64,000 bases of DNA from Myxocyprinus asiaticus (taxonomy: Eukaryota; Chordata; Actinopteri; Cypriniformes; Catostomidae). The notes below the pieces were generated by a model, which saw nothing but the letters and a program-made list of their open reading frames with translations, ran no database searches and was not told the DNA's origin. Made by a program: the position numbers and the translations under genes. Position 1 is the stretch's first letter. Each line of letters opens with the position of its first letter. Shown here in pieces: positions 54,770-64,000 of this stretch. Location: positions 30,236,001 to 30,300,000 of the forward strand of contig NC_059385.1 of assembly GCF_019703515.2 (NCBI RefSeq). The letters are read 5' to 3'.

Positions 54770-55334
54770 AGAAATGTGTGAAAATTATTTTAAACACTGT
54801 AAATGCCTAATACAATATTTAAACCTTATACTGTTTAAGGATGTGCCTTTTCAGGGTTACAATTCATCTGGCTCCAACCACATAGTAATAACTTGGATAT
54901 TTATCAGTCAGCTTTTCAGGGCAATCTCTTTACCAGGTCAACTCAAAGGCTCTAAAATGTTTTCTATACCATTCACACAGTTCCTTCACAACAAAATTCA
55001 AACTGTTTTCAACAATGCATATTTACAGAATTTCAGTGAACTCTGGAAGGCCACCAGTTGACCCGAATGAAACTAGCATACCAGTTCTATTTTTGATCCC
55101 ATTGCTAGTTACATTTTTAGCAAGATGAACCTCATTAATCCCTGGGTATTTCTGCTTAAGACCTGTCACTACTTCCTTGTTCAAGACATCCACAGTAAGT
55201 GTGGAGACATTAGTAACTTCTAATGTGGACTTCTTAAAGCATAAGGAATGGATAGAAAAGCAATCGTTTGCTGATGTTTTGGCTTCCATGCAGCGTGAGT
55301 GCAATGTTCCTGAAACAATTCCTTTCACAAGCAA
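54770..55334 (-). pseudogene. SAMD3-like C-terminal exon, decayed
   Basis: Minus strand: VDVLNKEVVTGLKQKYPGI, EVHLAKNVTSNGIKNRTGML and VSFGSTGGLPEFTEIL (stop at ~55023). It continues as FVVKELCEWYRKHFRAFEL and YPSYYYVVGAR to about 54780. These are characteristic C-terminal strings of SAMD3-like proteins as I remember them. Stops and a frameshift show decay. Confidence 0.5.
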
Positions 55335-55397
55335 TAAAAATTTTTTAAAAAAAAGCTATGTCTCAAATCTCATGGTCCACTGCTCCACTTAAGGCCC

Positions 55398-55398
<1 letters not shown>

Positions 55399-55428
<30 letters not shown>
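55399..55428. repeat. 30-nt poly(A) run
   Basis: Uninterrupted A tract next to the SAMD3-like piece. There is no evidence that it is a retrocopy tail, since that piece is on the other strand. Confidence 0.9.
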
Positions 55429-55432
<4 letters not shown>

Positions 55433-55686
55433 CTGAGGATAATGTTCAACATAGTGGTGTTTTGGAAAGAACTGTTAAATTCCTCAATAAATTCCTAAGG
55501 ATGTCAGGCATCAGTAAAATCCAATGGTCATCTTGGTCACATAAAAACTGCAACTGGATTTAGGGCACTCAAGAATATTGGTTAAGACGTACTGCATAGC
55601 GCTGCACCTAAAGCAGGTACAAAAACAGAGCCCATAGTCTCCTAAAGTCTAAAATTATAAACATAAAATACTAGCTTTGGTTTTAA
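55429..55686. other. Non-coding spacer
   Basis: No features recognised. TTAA at 55683-55686 precedes the next MITE. Confidence 0.4.
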
Positions 55687-57430
55687 AGGGATAGCTCACC
55701 CAAACATGAAAATTCTCTCATCATTTACTCTCCCTCGTGCCATCCCAGATATATATGACTTTTTACGTCTGCAGAACACAAATTAAGATTTTTAGAAGAA
55801 TATCTCAGCTCTGTAGGTCCATACAATGCAAGTGAATGGTGGCCAAAACTTTGAAAGTCCATACAACACATAAAGGCAGCATAAAAGTAATCCATAACCA
55901 GGGTTGGGAGGGTTACTTTTGAAATGTATTCCACTACAGATTACAGAATACATGCTGTAAAATGTCATTTGTAATGTATTCCATTAGATTACTCAAGGTC
56001 AGTAATGTATTCTAAATACTTTGGATTACTTCTTCAGCACTGGTAGATTTTTTCACTTGTTTTGACTATAAAAACTCTGCCAGTACAGTAAGACAAAATA
56101 CATGTTAAAACTACATTCTCTGAAAAACCTAAATATCTTATGCAGTGTTGTTTCTAAAACAAGATAAATCAAATTTATCTTGTTTTAAGTATTTTTTGAT
56201 ATTTTTACAGGAAAACAATAAAAAAAAAAAAAATAAATATTATCAAGAATATGATTTTATCAAGAATATGATGATGTCTTACTAGAAAAAAAGAAATTAT
56301 GATCCAACATGAATTTTCTTGATAAAAAAATATGAATGATCTGTAACAATTAAGACAATGTATTTACATGCATTCTATTAGTATGCAGGATACCTTTAAG
56401 ATGCTGACCATCTCATGTGCATATGCGTATTATAATTTTATGTTTTGTGACGCTAATGTTTTGTTAATTTTCTCATGTATGAGAAGAGCATGCAGCCTGT
56501 GTATCTGCCATTAAATGTGTGGAATACAGACTTTTGCTATTTGGCTCCGTGATTTGTCAGACTAAACCATTTATCTCTGGGAAAAACGTTACAGTGTCTG
56601 GTAACATGTGCATGTAAAATGGCTAGAAATAGCATTCTAGCTTAGCGTAAAGCTGACAATTTACACAAGGTTTATTTCTATTTCTTGTGCTCCAAACTTG
56701 CTTCAGGCTTACTTCTCTGTCTGCTCGTATGAATGTAACACATCATAAGAAAGTGTTTCACTGCTGTTCAAATGCACTTTGGATCGCATCATTTATATGT
56801 ATAAATGTTTTCCATCTGAAAGGACTAAATATTAAATGAAATAAATTACAATAAAATGCAAAGTAATCTCTTCAGTAATCAAAATACTTTTTGAATGTAA
56901 CTGTATTCTAATTACCAATGATTTAAATTGTAACTGTAGTGGAATTTTGTATTTTAAATATGTATTCCTGTTACATGTATTTCGTTACTCCCCAACACTG
57001 TCCATAACACTCCAGTGGTTTAATCCATATATTCAGAAGCAATATGATAGGTGTGGGTGAGAAACAGATAAATATTCAAGTCCTTTTTTACTATAAATCT
57101 TCACCTTTGACCAGTCCTGACCAGTAGGTGGCAATATGCACGAAGAATGCAAATCACCAAAAACACAAGAAGAATGTGAAAGTGGAGAGTTACAGTAAAA
57201 AGGACTTAAATATTTTTCTGTTTCTCACCCACACTTATCAAATCACTTCAGAAGAAATGGATTTAACTACTGGAGTCTTATTGATTACTCTTATGCTGCC
57301 TTTTTTTTTTTTTTTTTTACCTTTTTGGAAATTTTGGTTACTATTCACTTGCATTTTAAGGACCTACAGAGCTGAAATATTCTACTAAAAATCTTTGTTT
57401 GTGTTCAGCAGAAGAAAGAAAATCATACAC
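55687..57430. mobile_element. Palindromic TTAA-type MITE with a nested hAT MITE
   Basis: It starts AGGGATAGCTCACCC after TTAA. The arms fold around ~57130 (GTGGGTGAGAAACAGATAAA on the left, TTTTTCTGTTTCTCACCCAC on the right). The right terminus is cut off near 57430. A second transposon interrupts it at 55899-57000. Confidence 0.75.
55899..57000. mobile_element. 1.1-kb hAT MITE with perfect 8-bp target duplication
   Basis: Terminal repeats CAGGGTTGGG and (complement) CAGTGTTGGG. TCCATAAC lies at 55891-55898 and 57001-57008. It is non-coding. Relatives are at 33581-33906 and 61714-62550. Confidence 0.92.
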
Positions 57431-57756
57431 ATCTGATATATGTATCAAATCAAATCAGATAGATATAAAAGCTTAAATATAACCAGTCACATGCACTTTT
57501 ACATAAAATAACAATATCTTTTTCAGTATTGTGAGACATTAGAGGCATCTTTGGAGTTTTGGGCCTAAAGACAAATAATTTTTATAGCATGATTTTCAAT
57601 TAAACTGCTCAATGAGGACAGCATAATACAAACTATTTTTATTATACAAAGTTATACAAATAAAAATGACTTGACTTTTATTTTTGAGGAAGACAAGTAG
57701 AAATAATTAACCGGAACGAAAGGGCAAACGAGGGCAACAGGTAAGGAGAACTGTAC
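57431..57756. other. Spacer with LINE 3' tail
   Basis: TACAAATAAAAATGACTTGAC at about 57655-57676 is an isolated LINE tail like those at 26.18 and 32.0 kb. The remainder is unrecognised. Confidence 0.5.
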
Positions 57757-58845
57757 ATGGGGAAAATGGTAAAACCAAACAAAAGCTATGTGCTAAAAAA
57801 GTCAAACAAAACAAACAGGGTGGCAGATGCTAAAGCAAGTGAATATCTTCTATTCAATGCTGTTTTATTTAAATCTATAAGTGACAAGAACCTCAATATG
57901 ATGGCGCCGCGGATGGCTGCCTCGGTGTGGAGCTCCTCAGTTCTTTTGTTGTTTTTGTTTGTTTGTCCTGTGTTTAGTAATCTTTTTCCAGTCAGTTTGA
58001 CCAGAGACGAACTGCTGAACATTCAACAGTATATACCAGACAATCTTTTCCCGGTTTTCGAATATTCAGACGTTTTGCTGGACATTTTAGTTGGAGGCGC
58101 AGCTCTGCTGTTCAAGAGACACAGGCGAGGGAGACGAGCCGGTGCGCTTGTCAAACTCTGTCGGCGCGGATTTCGAACAGCGCTGCTGAGTATTCACTTT
58201 GCGAATCTCCGCTCTCTTCCTAACAAATTGGACGAACTACATCTCCTCACCTGCACAAACAAAGACTTTTCAACCTCTGCTGCCCTGTGCTTCACAGAAA
58301 CCTGGCTGAGTGAAGCCATTCCGGACAGCGCATTACATTTGCTGGGCTTCAAGCTGTTCAGAGCGGATCGCATCGCGGAGTTAACGGGGAAAATGAGAGG
58401 CGGTGGAACATGCTTTTACATCAATGAAAATTGGTGTACAGATGTAACAACGTTAAAGAGGATGTGCTGTCCTAATTTGGAAGCGTTCTTTATTAACTGT
58501 AAGCCATTTTACTCTCCACAGGAGTTTACCTCGTTTATTCTGGTGAGTGTGTATATCATGCCAAACGCGTGTTTGAATGCGGCGCTGCAACAGTTGGCTA
58601 ATCAAATCACAGACACGGAACAACAATTCCCGGAGTCAGTTATTATTATTCTTGGGGATTTTAACAAAGTAAATCTCACACGTGAACTGCCCAAATACAA
58701 ACAGCACATTACATGCCCCACCAGAGACAGGAACATACTGGATCATTGCTACACAACAATAAAGGATGCATATCGCTCTGTCCCTAGAGCAGCTTTGGGA
58801 CTCTCTGATCACTGTCTGGTTCATCTTCTTCCAACCTACAGGTAG
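57757..58845 (+). CDS. LINE ORF2 N-terminus: APE-type endonuclease, open frame
   Basis: 362 codons remain open. The likely native start is the ATG pair at 57898 ([11 protein letters not shown]), followed by a hydrophobic segment. Endonuclease motifs are in order: [13 protein letters not shown] (substrate-binding Asn), [11 protein letters not shown] (metal-binding Glu), [29 protein letters not shown] (Asp and Asn), [14 protein letters not shown] and [11 protein letters not shown] (SDH). All catalytic positions I look for are present. TAG after PTYR separates it from the RT region. The enzyme nicks target DNA for target-primed reverse transcription. Same family as 1776-3628. Confidence 0.85.
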   Translation: MGKMVKPNKSYVLKKSNKTNRVADAKASEYLLFNAVLFKSISDKNLNMMAPRMAASVWSSSVLLLFLFVCPVFSNLFPVSLTRDELLNIQQYIPDNLFPVFEYSDVLLDILVGGAALLFKRHRRGRRAGALVKLCRRGFRTALLSIHFANLRSLPNKLDELHLLTCTNKDFSTSAALCFTETWLSEAIPDSALHLLGFKLFRADRIAELTGKMRGGGTCFYINENWCTDVTTLKRMCCPNLEAFFINCKPFYSPQEFTSFILVSVYIMPNACLNAALQQLANQITDTEQQFPESVIIILGDFNKVNLTRELPKYKQHITCPTRDRNILDHCYTTIKDAYRSVPRAALGLSDHCLVHLLPTYR

Positions 58846-58859
58846 AAATTAAAATCAAC

Positions 58860-60656
58860 CAAGCCAGTAGTAAGGACTGTAAAGAGATGGACCAATGAAG
58901 CAGAGCAGGAACTACAAGCCTGCTTCGATTGTATGGATTGGGGTGTTTTTGAGGCTGCAGCCACAGACCTGGATGAGCTCACAGATACTGTTACGTCATA
59001 TATCCGTTTCTGTGAGGATATGTGCATTCCTACTAGGACTTATTTAAAGTTCAACAATGACAAACCGTGGTTTACAGCAGAGCTCAGGCAGCTTCATCAG
59101 GCCAAAGAGGATGCTTACAGGGGTGGGGATAAAGTCTTGTACAATCAGGTCAGGAACACACTGAACAAGGAAATCAGAGTGGCTAAAAGAAGATACTCTG
59201 AGAAGCTGAAAAACAAGTTTTCAGCTAACGACCCTGCATCAGTGTGGAGTGGCATGAAACAACTCACAAATTACAGGACTCCTACCCCAACATTGTAGGG
59301 AACCAACAACTGGCTGACGACCTGAATGTGTTCTACTGCATATTTGAAAGGCCCAATCTCACACCCCACACCCACTCTGACCTTCACTTCACACAAACAC
59401 CAACACCTCCTGCAACCCCCCTCCTCCCCCCTCCTGCTACTCAACCTGCACTTAAATTCTGTGAAGATGATGTGAGCCGCGTCTTTCGGAAACAAAAGAT
59501 GAGGAAAGCTTCAGGCCCAGATGGCATCTCACCAGCGTGTCTTTGATCCTGTGCTAACCAGCTGGCCCCCATCTTCACACAGATCTTCAATAGATCACTG
59601 GAGCAGTGTGAAGTCCCATGCTGCTTCAAATACTCAATCATTATTCCTGTCCCAAAGAAACCAAAAATCACTGGACTTAATGACTACAGACCTGTCACCC
59701 TGACGTTTGTGGTCATGAAATCATTTGAGAGACTGGTGTTGGCCCACTTGAAGAACATCACTGGACCCTATCTAGATCCCCTTCAATTTGCTTATTGAGC
59801 AAAGAGGTCTGTGGATGATGCAGTCAACATGGGATTGCATCATATCCTGCAACATCTGGACAGACCTGGGACATATGCAAGGATCCTTTTTGTGGACTTC
59901 AGTTCGGCTTTCAACACCATCATCCCAGCTATACTCCAGAATAAATGACACCAACTCTCTGTTCCCATGTCTATCTGTCAGTGGATTACCAGCTTTCTGA
60001 CGGACAGGCAGCAGCTTGTGAGACAGGGGAAACTCACTTCTAGCACCTGTACAATCAGCACTGGTGCCCCTCAGGGATGTGTGCTCTCCCACTACTCTTC
60101 TCCCTCTACACCAATGACTGCACCGCCAAGGATCCCTCTGTCAAGCTCCTGAAGTTTGCAGACGACACCACTGTCATCAGCCTCATCCGAGATGATGATG
60201 AGTCTGTATACAGAAAGGAGGTTGAACAGCTGGCTGTCTGGTGCAGTCAAAACAACGTTGAGCTAAACACGCACAAAACGGTGGAGATGATTGTGGACTT
60301 TAGGAGGAACACCCCAACACCGATCCCCCTCACCATTCTAAACAGCACTGTGGCAGCAGTGGAGTCATTCAGGTTCCTGGGCACTACCATCTCACAGGAC
60401 CTTAAGTGGGAGACCCACATTGATTCCATTGTGGAAAAAGGCCCAGTAGAGTTTGTACTTCCTTCTCCAGCTGAGGAAATTCAGCCTGCCACAGGTGCTG
60501 CTGATACAGTTTTACTCAGCAGTCATTGAGTCTGTCCTCTGCACTTCAATAACTGTCTGGTTCAGTTCAGCTATGAAATCAGACATCAGAAGACTACAAA
60601 GGACAGTTCGGACTGCTGAGAGGATTATTTGTTGCCCCCTGCCCCTCCCCTGTTGA
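58860..60656 (+). pseudogene. LINE ORF2 reverse transcriptase, multiply broken, 3' end missing
   Basis: It continues the endonuclease: [35 protein letters not shown] (58933-59298), a frameshift at ~59300, KASGPDGISPACL then TGA (59544), and further RT in changing frames, with a stop in place of the Arg of FAYRANRS (about 59797). The YTNDCTAKDPSVKLLKF and FADDTTVISL palm is at 60160, then VESFRFLGTTISQDLKWE. It breaks off at 60656 next to DIRS sequence; the 3' UTR seen in the 1776-3628 copy is missing. Confidence 0.82.
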
Positions 60657-62745
60657 TTGTTTTTAGTACCCATTCGGAAATGCCCATAAGGGCTCGCCAC
60701 GCGTCCGCGTAATGGGACAGAGGGCAATTTGGTTTATTCATTGTATGATATAATGCGCCGCTCACCATTGGGTAGCAGTTGTGCATAATGTGTGGGCTTT
60801 GAAGTGGGAAAGAGCTCTTTATTGAAAAAGTGTGAGCACCTCATGCATGTGCAACTAGCGCTGTAGACTTTTTTGCATTCTTTATTGCATGTGATTGAAT
60901 GTGAGACACAGAAACAACATATTGAACAACATTTTGAACAACAATATTCCTTTCCCATCAAACAGCAGTGGGGAATAGGGGAACGGCATTGTGTGTCTCC
61001 AATCGAGCCTTCTTCGGAAACAGCGAGCTCTGCATTCCGCTTCATAGGGCTGTGCCGTCAGGAGCGCTTTTACTGCGCAGGGGGGTTCCCCTCTGTGCAG
61101 GGCTTGCACTGAGGCGGCTGCCTTCATTTGGCTTGTGTCGCTTTACCAGCGGCTTGGCGGAGACATTTGCTGGCACTGAGGCAGCAGGCGTGAGGTTTTT
61201 AGCCGGGCACTGGCCCAAGACAGAGCGTGAGTGTGTCGGTTGTGATGAAGTACTGCTCCGTTTTGGGATAAAATGTCTCATAGCCTGTGAGTGATGCTGA
61301 GTCGTGACATAGTGTTTAGCAAATCTATCCACAGAGCCACCGAAAAGGATGGCTGGAGACACCAGAGCATCAAATAGAGTGGCTTTTTCTGCTCCACGCA
61401 TTTCCGTGAGGGTCAGCTAGATGTGACAATCAAAAATCACCAGGTTGCCCATTGACTTGCCAATGGCCTGTGCAGTGATATTTGTGGCTCGCAGCGCTAA
61501 GTCCGTAGTGGTGCGGTGCTCTTTGAATGTCTCTGGATCGTAGCCTTGCTCGTCCATTTGCTTGAGGAGCTTATCTTGGAAAACTTGGAACACCGCCATT
61601 GCGTGGAGTGCTGAACCAGCTTGGCCCGCCGCTGAGTATGCTTTTCCAGCCAGTGTGGACATCAGTCGCTACTCGCAGGGAAGAGATGTGCCGCTACTGC
61701 CTCTTCCACAGGCAAGGTTGGGGAGAAACGAAATACAAGTAAATGGAATATGTATTTAAAATACAAAATATAAGTAACTGTATTCCACTACAGTTACAAT
61801 TTAAATCATTGATATTTAGAATACAGTTACATTCAAAATGTATTTTGATTACTGAAGAGATTACTTTGCATTTTATTGTCATTTGTTTCATTTAATATTT
61901 AGTCCTTTCAGATGGAAAAATGTATACATATAAATGATGCGATCCAAAGTGCATTTGAACAGCAGTGAAACACTTTCTTATAATGTGGTATATTCATACG
62001 AGCAGACAGAGAAGTAAGTTTGAAGTAAGTTTGGAGCAGAAGAAATAGAAATAAACCTTGTGTAAATTGTCAGCTTTACGCTAAGCTAAAATGCTATTTC
62101 TAGCCATTTTACATGCACATGTTACCAGGCACGATCATATTTTTTTATCAAGAAAATTCACGTTGGATCATAATGTCTTTTTTCTAGTAAGACCTTTGAT
62201 ATAAGGGCAAATATTGTATTCTTGATAATAATCTTTGTATTGTTTTCCTGTAAAAATATCTAAAAATCCTTAAAACAAGATCAATTTGATTGATCTTGTT
62301 TTAGAATCAACACTGCATAAGATATTTAGCTTTTTCAGAGAATGTATTTTTAACATGTGTATTTTGTCTTACTGTACTGGCAGAGTTTTTATAGTCAAAA
62401 CAAGTGAAAAAAATTTACCAGTGCTGAAGAAGTAATCCAATATGTTACTGACCTTGAGTAATCTAATGGAATAAGTTACAAATTACATTTTCAGCATGTA
62501 TTCTGTAATCTGTAGTGGAATACATTTCAAAAGTAATCCTCCCAACCCTGTCCACAGGGGGTAGTTGGGCATATCCTTTGTCTTCCTCATGGTCCACTTT
62601 AGTGAGGAGTGTGGAATCGCTGTGCAAACGAGCTGAATAGGGCGCGCACCAGGATTTTGTCAGTTCGTTATGAACTTCTGGGAAGAACGGGGCAGATCTG
62701 CAGAATGCGGTCACTTGACGTTGTCTGGACTGCAAGAAATGCGAT
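60657..62745 (-). pseudogene. DIRS gag and RT start (second DIRS copy), split by a MITE
   Basis: Minus strand: FFPEVHNELTKSWCAPYSA (62735-62560), a nested MITE, then AYSAAGQAGSALHAMAVF and TTDLALRATNITAQAIGKSM (61662-61417), EKATLFDALVSPAILFGGS and QAMRHFIPKRSS (61401-61042), and near 60715-60660 ADAWRALMGISEWVL, the opening of DIRS pol. It is diverged from the 21.9-23.1 kb gag, so it belongs to another subfamily. Frameshifts are present. It abuts the LINE at 60656 and has no terminal repeats. Confidence 0.75.
61714..62550. mobile_element. 837-bp hAT MITE with perfect 8-bp target duplication
   Basis: CAAGGTTGGGGAG ... CTCCCAACCCTG between TCCACAGG at 61706-61713 and 62551-62558. It interrupts the DIRS gag frame. 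Same family as 55899-57000. Confidence 0.9.
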
Positions 62746-63592
62746 TTTTCAGGTTCTATATATACACAATATCAGCAATAGCTTATAAGGATACAAAACT
62801 CCTGCCGAAGCACTGCGGAGAATCAGGATGCTGAAGTGGCCAGTTCACCAGCGAAGCGTCAAGTGGCGAGGTGAAGTTAATGTTCGCTGGAAAAAGTAGT
62901 TATTGTAGAAAGGTTTCAACTAGGTCATGTAGAAGGACACTCCCCAGCAGCGTCAGCTTAAGTGACGCAATATCAAGTGTACTGAATCATAGAGGAACAG
63001 TGTTTGCAATCCATTTTACTTCTATTATATGACATATTTCTGAGTGAAACCACGTATTCAACTAGAAGAAATGTAGACTAGGTCTTACTATGCACTGGGA
63101 ATTAACTGGATTGTGTAAAGTGGGTTTACATGCCAGATGGAGCAAGGTGGTTTGTAATGTCAACCTAAATAAAGGTTGTTTCAGAGGTGGAGTATTGTAC
63201 TGCATTTTGATAAAAGATTCTGAAGGCAAATTTTTTATTTGTATTTTCTTTAAAGTTGGAATCATAATTTTGATGAATTGGGAACAATACGATATTGTTA
63301 TTGATATAACCAAGAACATGCATTAAGAAGGAATATAGGGCAATTTTTACATTAATTTTGACTTTAATGCCTGAGATTTACATGCATCTCTCTCAAGTGC
63401 ACCTCGAAATAAAAAAGTTTGTACATTAACAACTTGATTCAGCAAATTATTATGTGTAAGGTAAGTATGTGGCCCTTTGATGTTGTCCAGAATGCATCAG
63501 GATATATTAGCTCTAATGCTACAAATCAAATGTGGTTTCAGTGATTTGATCACAAAATGTTCAAAAAGGCCAAACAAAATTGAATGACATAC
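62746..63592. other. Non-coding stretch 3' of the SCD exon
   Basis: No further SCD exon (the HNYHH-bearing one is expected next on the minus strand) is visible. No other gene recognised. Confidence 0.4.
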
Positions 63593-63825
63593 CCATGGCT
63601 CCAAAAGTGACAAAGCGATTTTCCTGAGGGCTGATGTGCTTGTCGTAGGGGTGGTTTCCATACATGTGAGCAGCACTGCTGACTAACTACGTCACGTTGA
63701 GGAAAATGGTGTAGCACAGGACAGAGTCCAGGAAATATGAGTTCCACAAGCTCTCTCCCCAGAAGTACCATGGTACCAGTGTGGGCAACAGGAAACACAT
63801 CACCACAACGGATGTCTTATAGTAC
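63593..63825 (-). pseudogene. scd: Stearoyl-CoA desaturase internal exon with an in-frame stop
   Basis: A TTGATTCAG acceptor and GTATGT donor bound a 233-bp minus exon. It reads YYKTSVVVMCFLLPTLVPWY, FWGESLWNSYFLDSVL, then after a TAG LVSSAAHMYGNHPYDKHISP and ENRFVTFGAMG. This matches the penultimate SCD coding exon (membrane segments and the NSAAH/PYDK region); the TAG falls where SCD has a conserved Trp (TGG). SCD introduces the delta-9 double bond into acyl-CoA in the ER membrane. Splice sites are intact and there is no frameshift, so loss is recent, or the TAG is a sequencing error or allele. Neighbouring exons are not found in the window. Confidence 0.8.
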
Positions 63826-64000
63826 CTGAATCAAATGTAAGATGCTTTAATGTGTGAAAGGAATGCAATTTTACAGTTTTTATTACAAATGACTGAACCT
63901 GTTTATTATAGAACTCTTATGAAGCAATTATTAACTCACAGTAAATCAACCCTATCTGAAGCTAAAACATATTTCAGACCTGAAGAAAATGGAAAACATT
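63826..64000. other. Intron or spacer upstream of the SCD exon
   Basis: AT-rich; no features recognised before the window ends. Confidence 0.4.

Noticed and set aside
55399..55428. Poly(A) run as the tail of a processed pseudogene
   Set aside because: The adjacent SAMD3-like piece is on the opposite strand and ends elsewhere; no target duplication was seen.

Overview
The window looks like teleost fish DNA, most likely from a cyprinid. The grounds are the repeat types: Tc1/mariner, TTAA-flanked palindromic MITEs, hAT MITEs, DIRS and CR1/L2-like LINEs, a tRNA-headed SINE, and decayed copies of a SAMD3-like multigene family. Every identification comes from reading translations and motifs by eye; no database was searched. 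Host gene content is low. I recognise one clean TMEM267 coding exon (minus, 10.4-10.8 kb), with a probable 5' non-coding exon and promoter near 11.5 kb. I also see one stearoyl-CoA desaturase exon (minus, 63.6-63.8 kb) that carries a nonsense codon. Three decayed blocks resemble the SAMD3-like family (4.2-7.6 kb plus; 30.2-31.4 kb minus; 53.6-55.3 kb minus), and one unknown zinc-finger family fragment lies at 7.7-8.8 kb.

Layout. 0-4.1 kb: a Tc1 end, then a TTAA-type transposon with ~400-bp inverted arms that holds a THAP-domain remnant and a truncated LINE. 4.2-8.8 kb: host-like pseudogenes interrupted by a minus-strand LINE. 9.6-13.2 kb: MITEs, TMEM267 and a 1.5-kb foldback element. 14.6-24.2 kb: an LTR-like block, a DIRS RT-RNaseH piece, a tyrosine-recombinase pseudogene between ~30-bp repeat blocks, a DIRS gag plus LTR on the other strand, and a collapsed Gypsy pol. 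24.3-31.9 kb: a decayed LINE, large direct repeats, LTR debris, a dispersed repeat and a SAMD3-like pseudogene.

32.0-52.3 kb is the most notable part, a nested insertion stack. A plus-strand hAT transposase gene is split by a ~19-kb minus-strand endogenous retrovirus (LTR-gag-pol-LTR, no recognisable env). The retrovirus carries further insertions: non-autonomous LTR element A (35.1-38.1 kb, itself carrying a solo LTR with GTCAT duplications), a tRNA-derived SINE and a hAT MITE fragment in the integrase region, a hAT-like MITE in the 5' LTR, and a 3.9-kb non-coding TG...CA insertion (element C, AAAG duplications) in the RT. Element C contains LTR element B (40.2-44.3 kb, GAAAT duplications). 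Elements A and B have different LTRs but share a gag-like head followed by long tandem-repeat coding sequence built on an 11-residue PAPCHVTATPE-type unit.

52.3-64 kb: a SAMD3-like pseudogene cut by a 484-bp solo LTR (CCTGA duplications), a palindromic MITE containing a hAT MITE, a LINE with an intact endonuclease reading frame and a broken RT, a second DIRS gag cut by a hAT MITE, and the SCD exon. The genes here do not form a working pathway. The window is a record of ordered insertions, with at least four levels of nesting and many exact target-site duplications.
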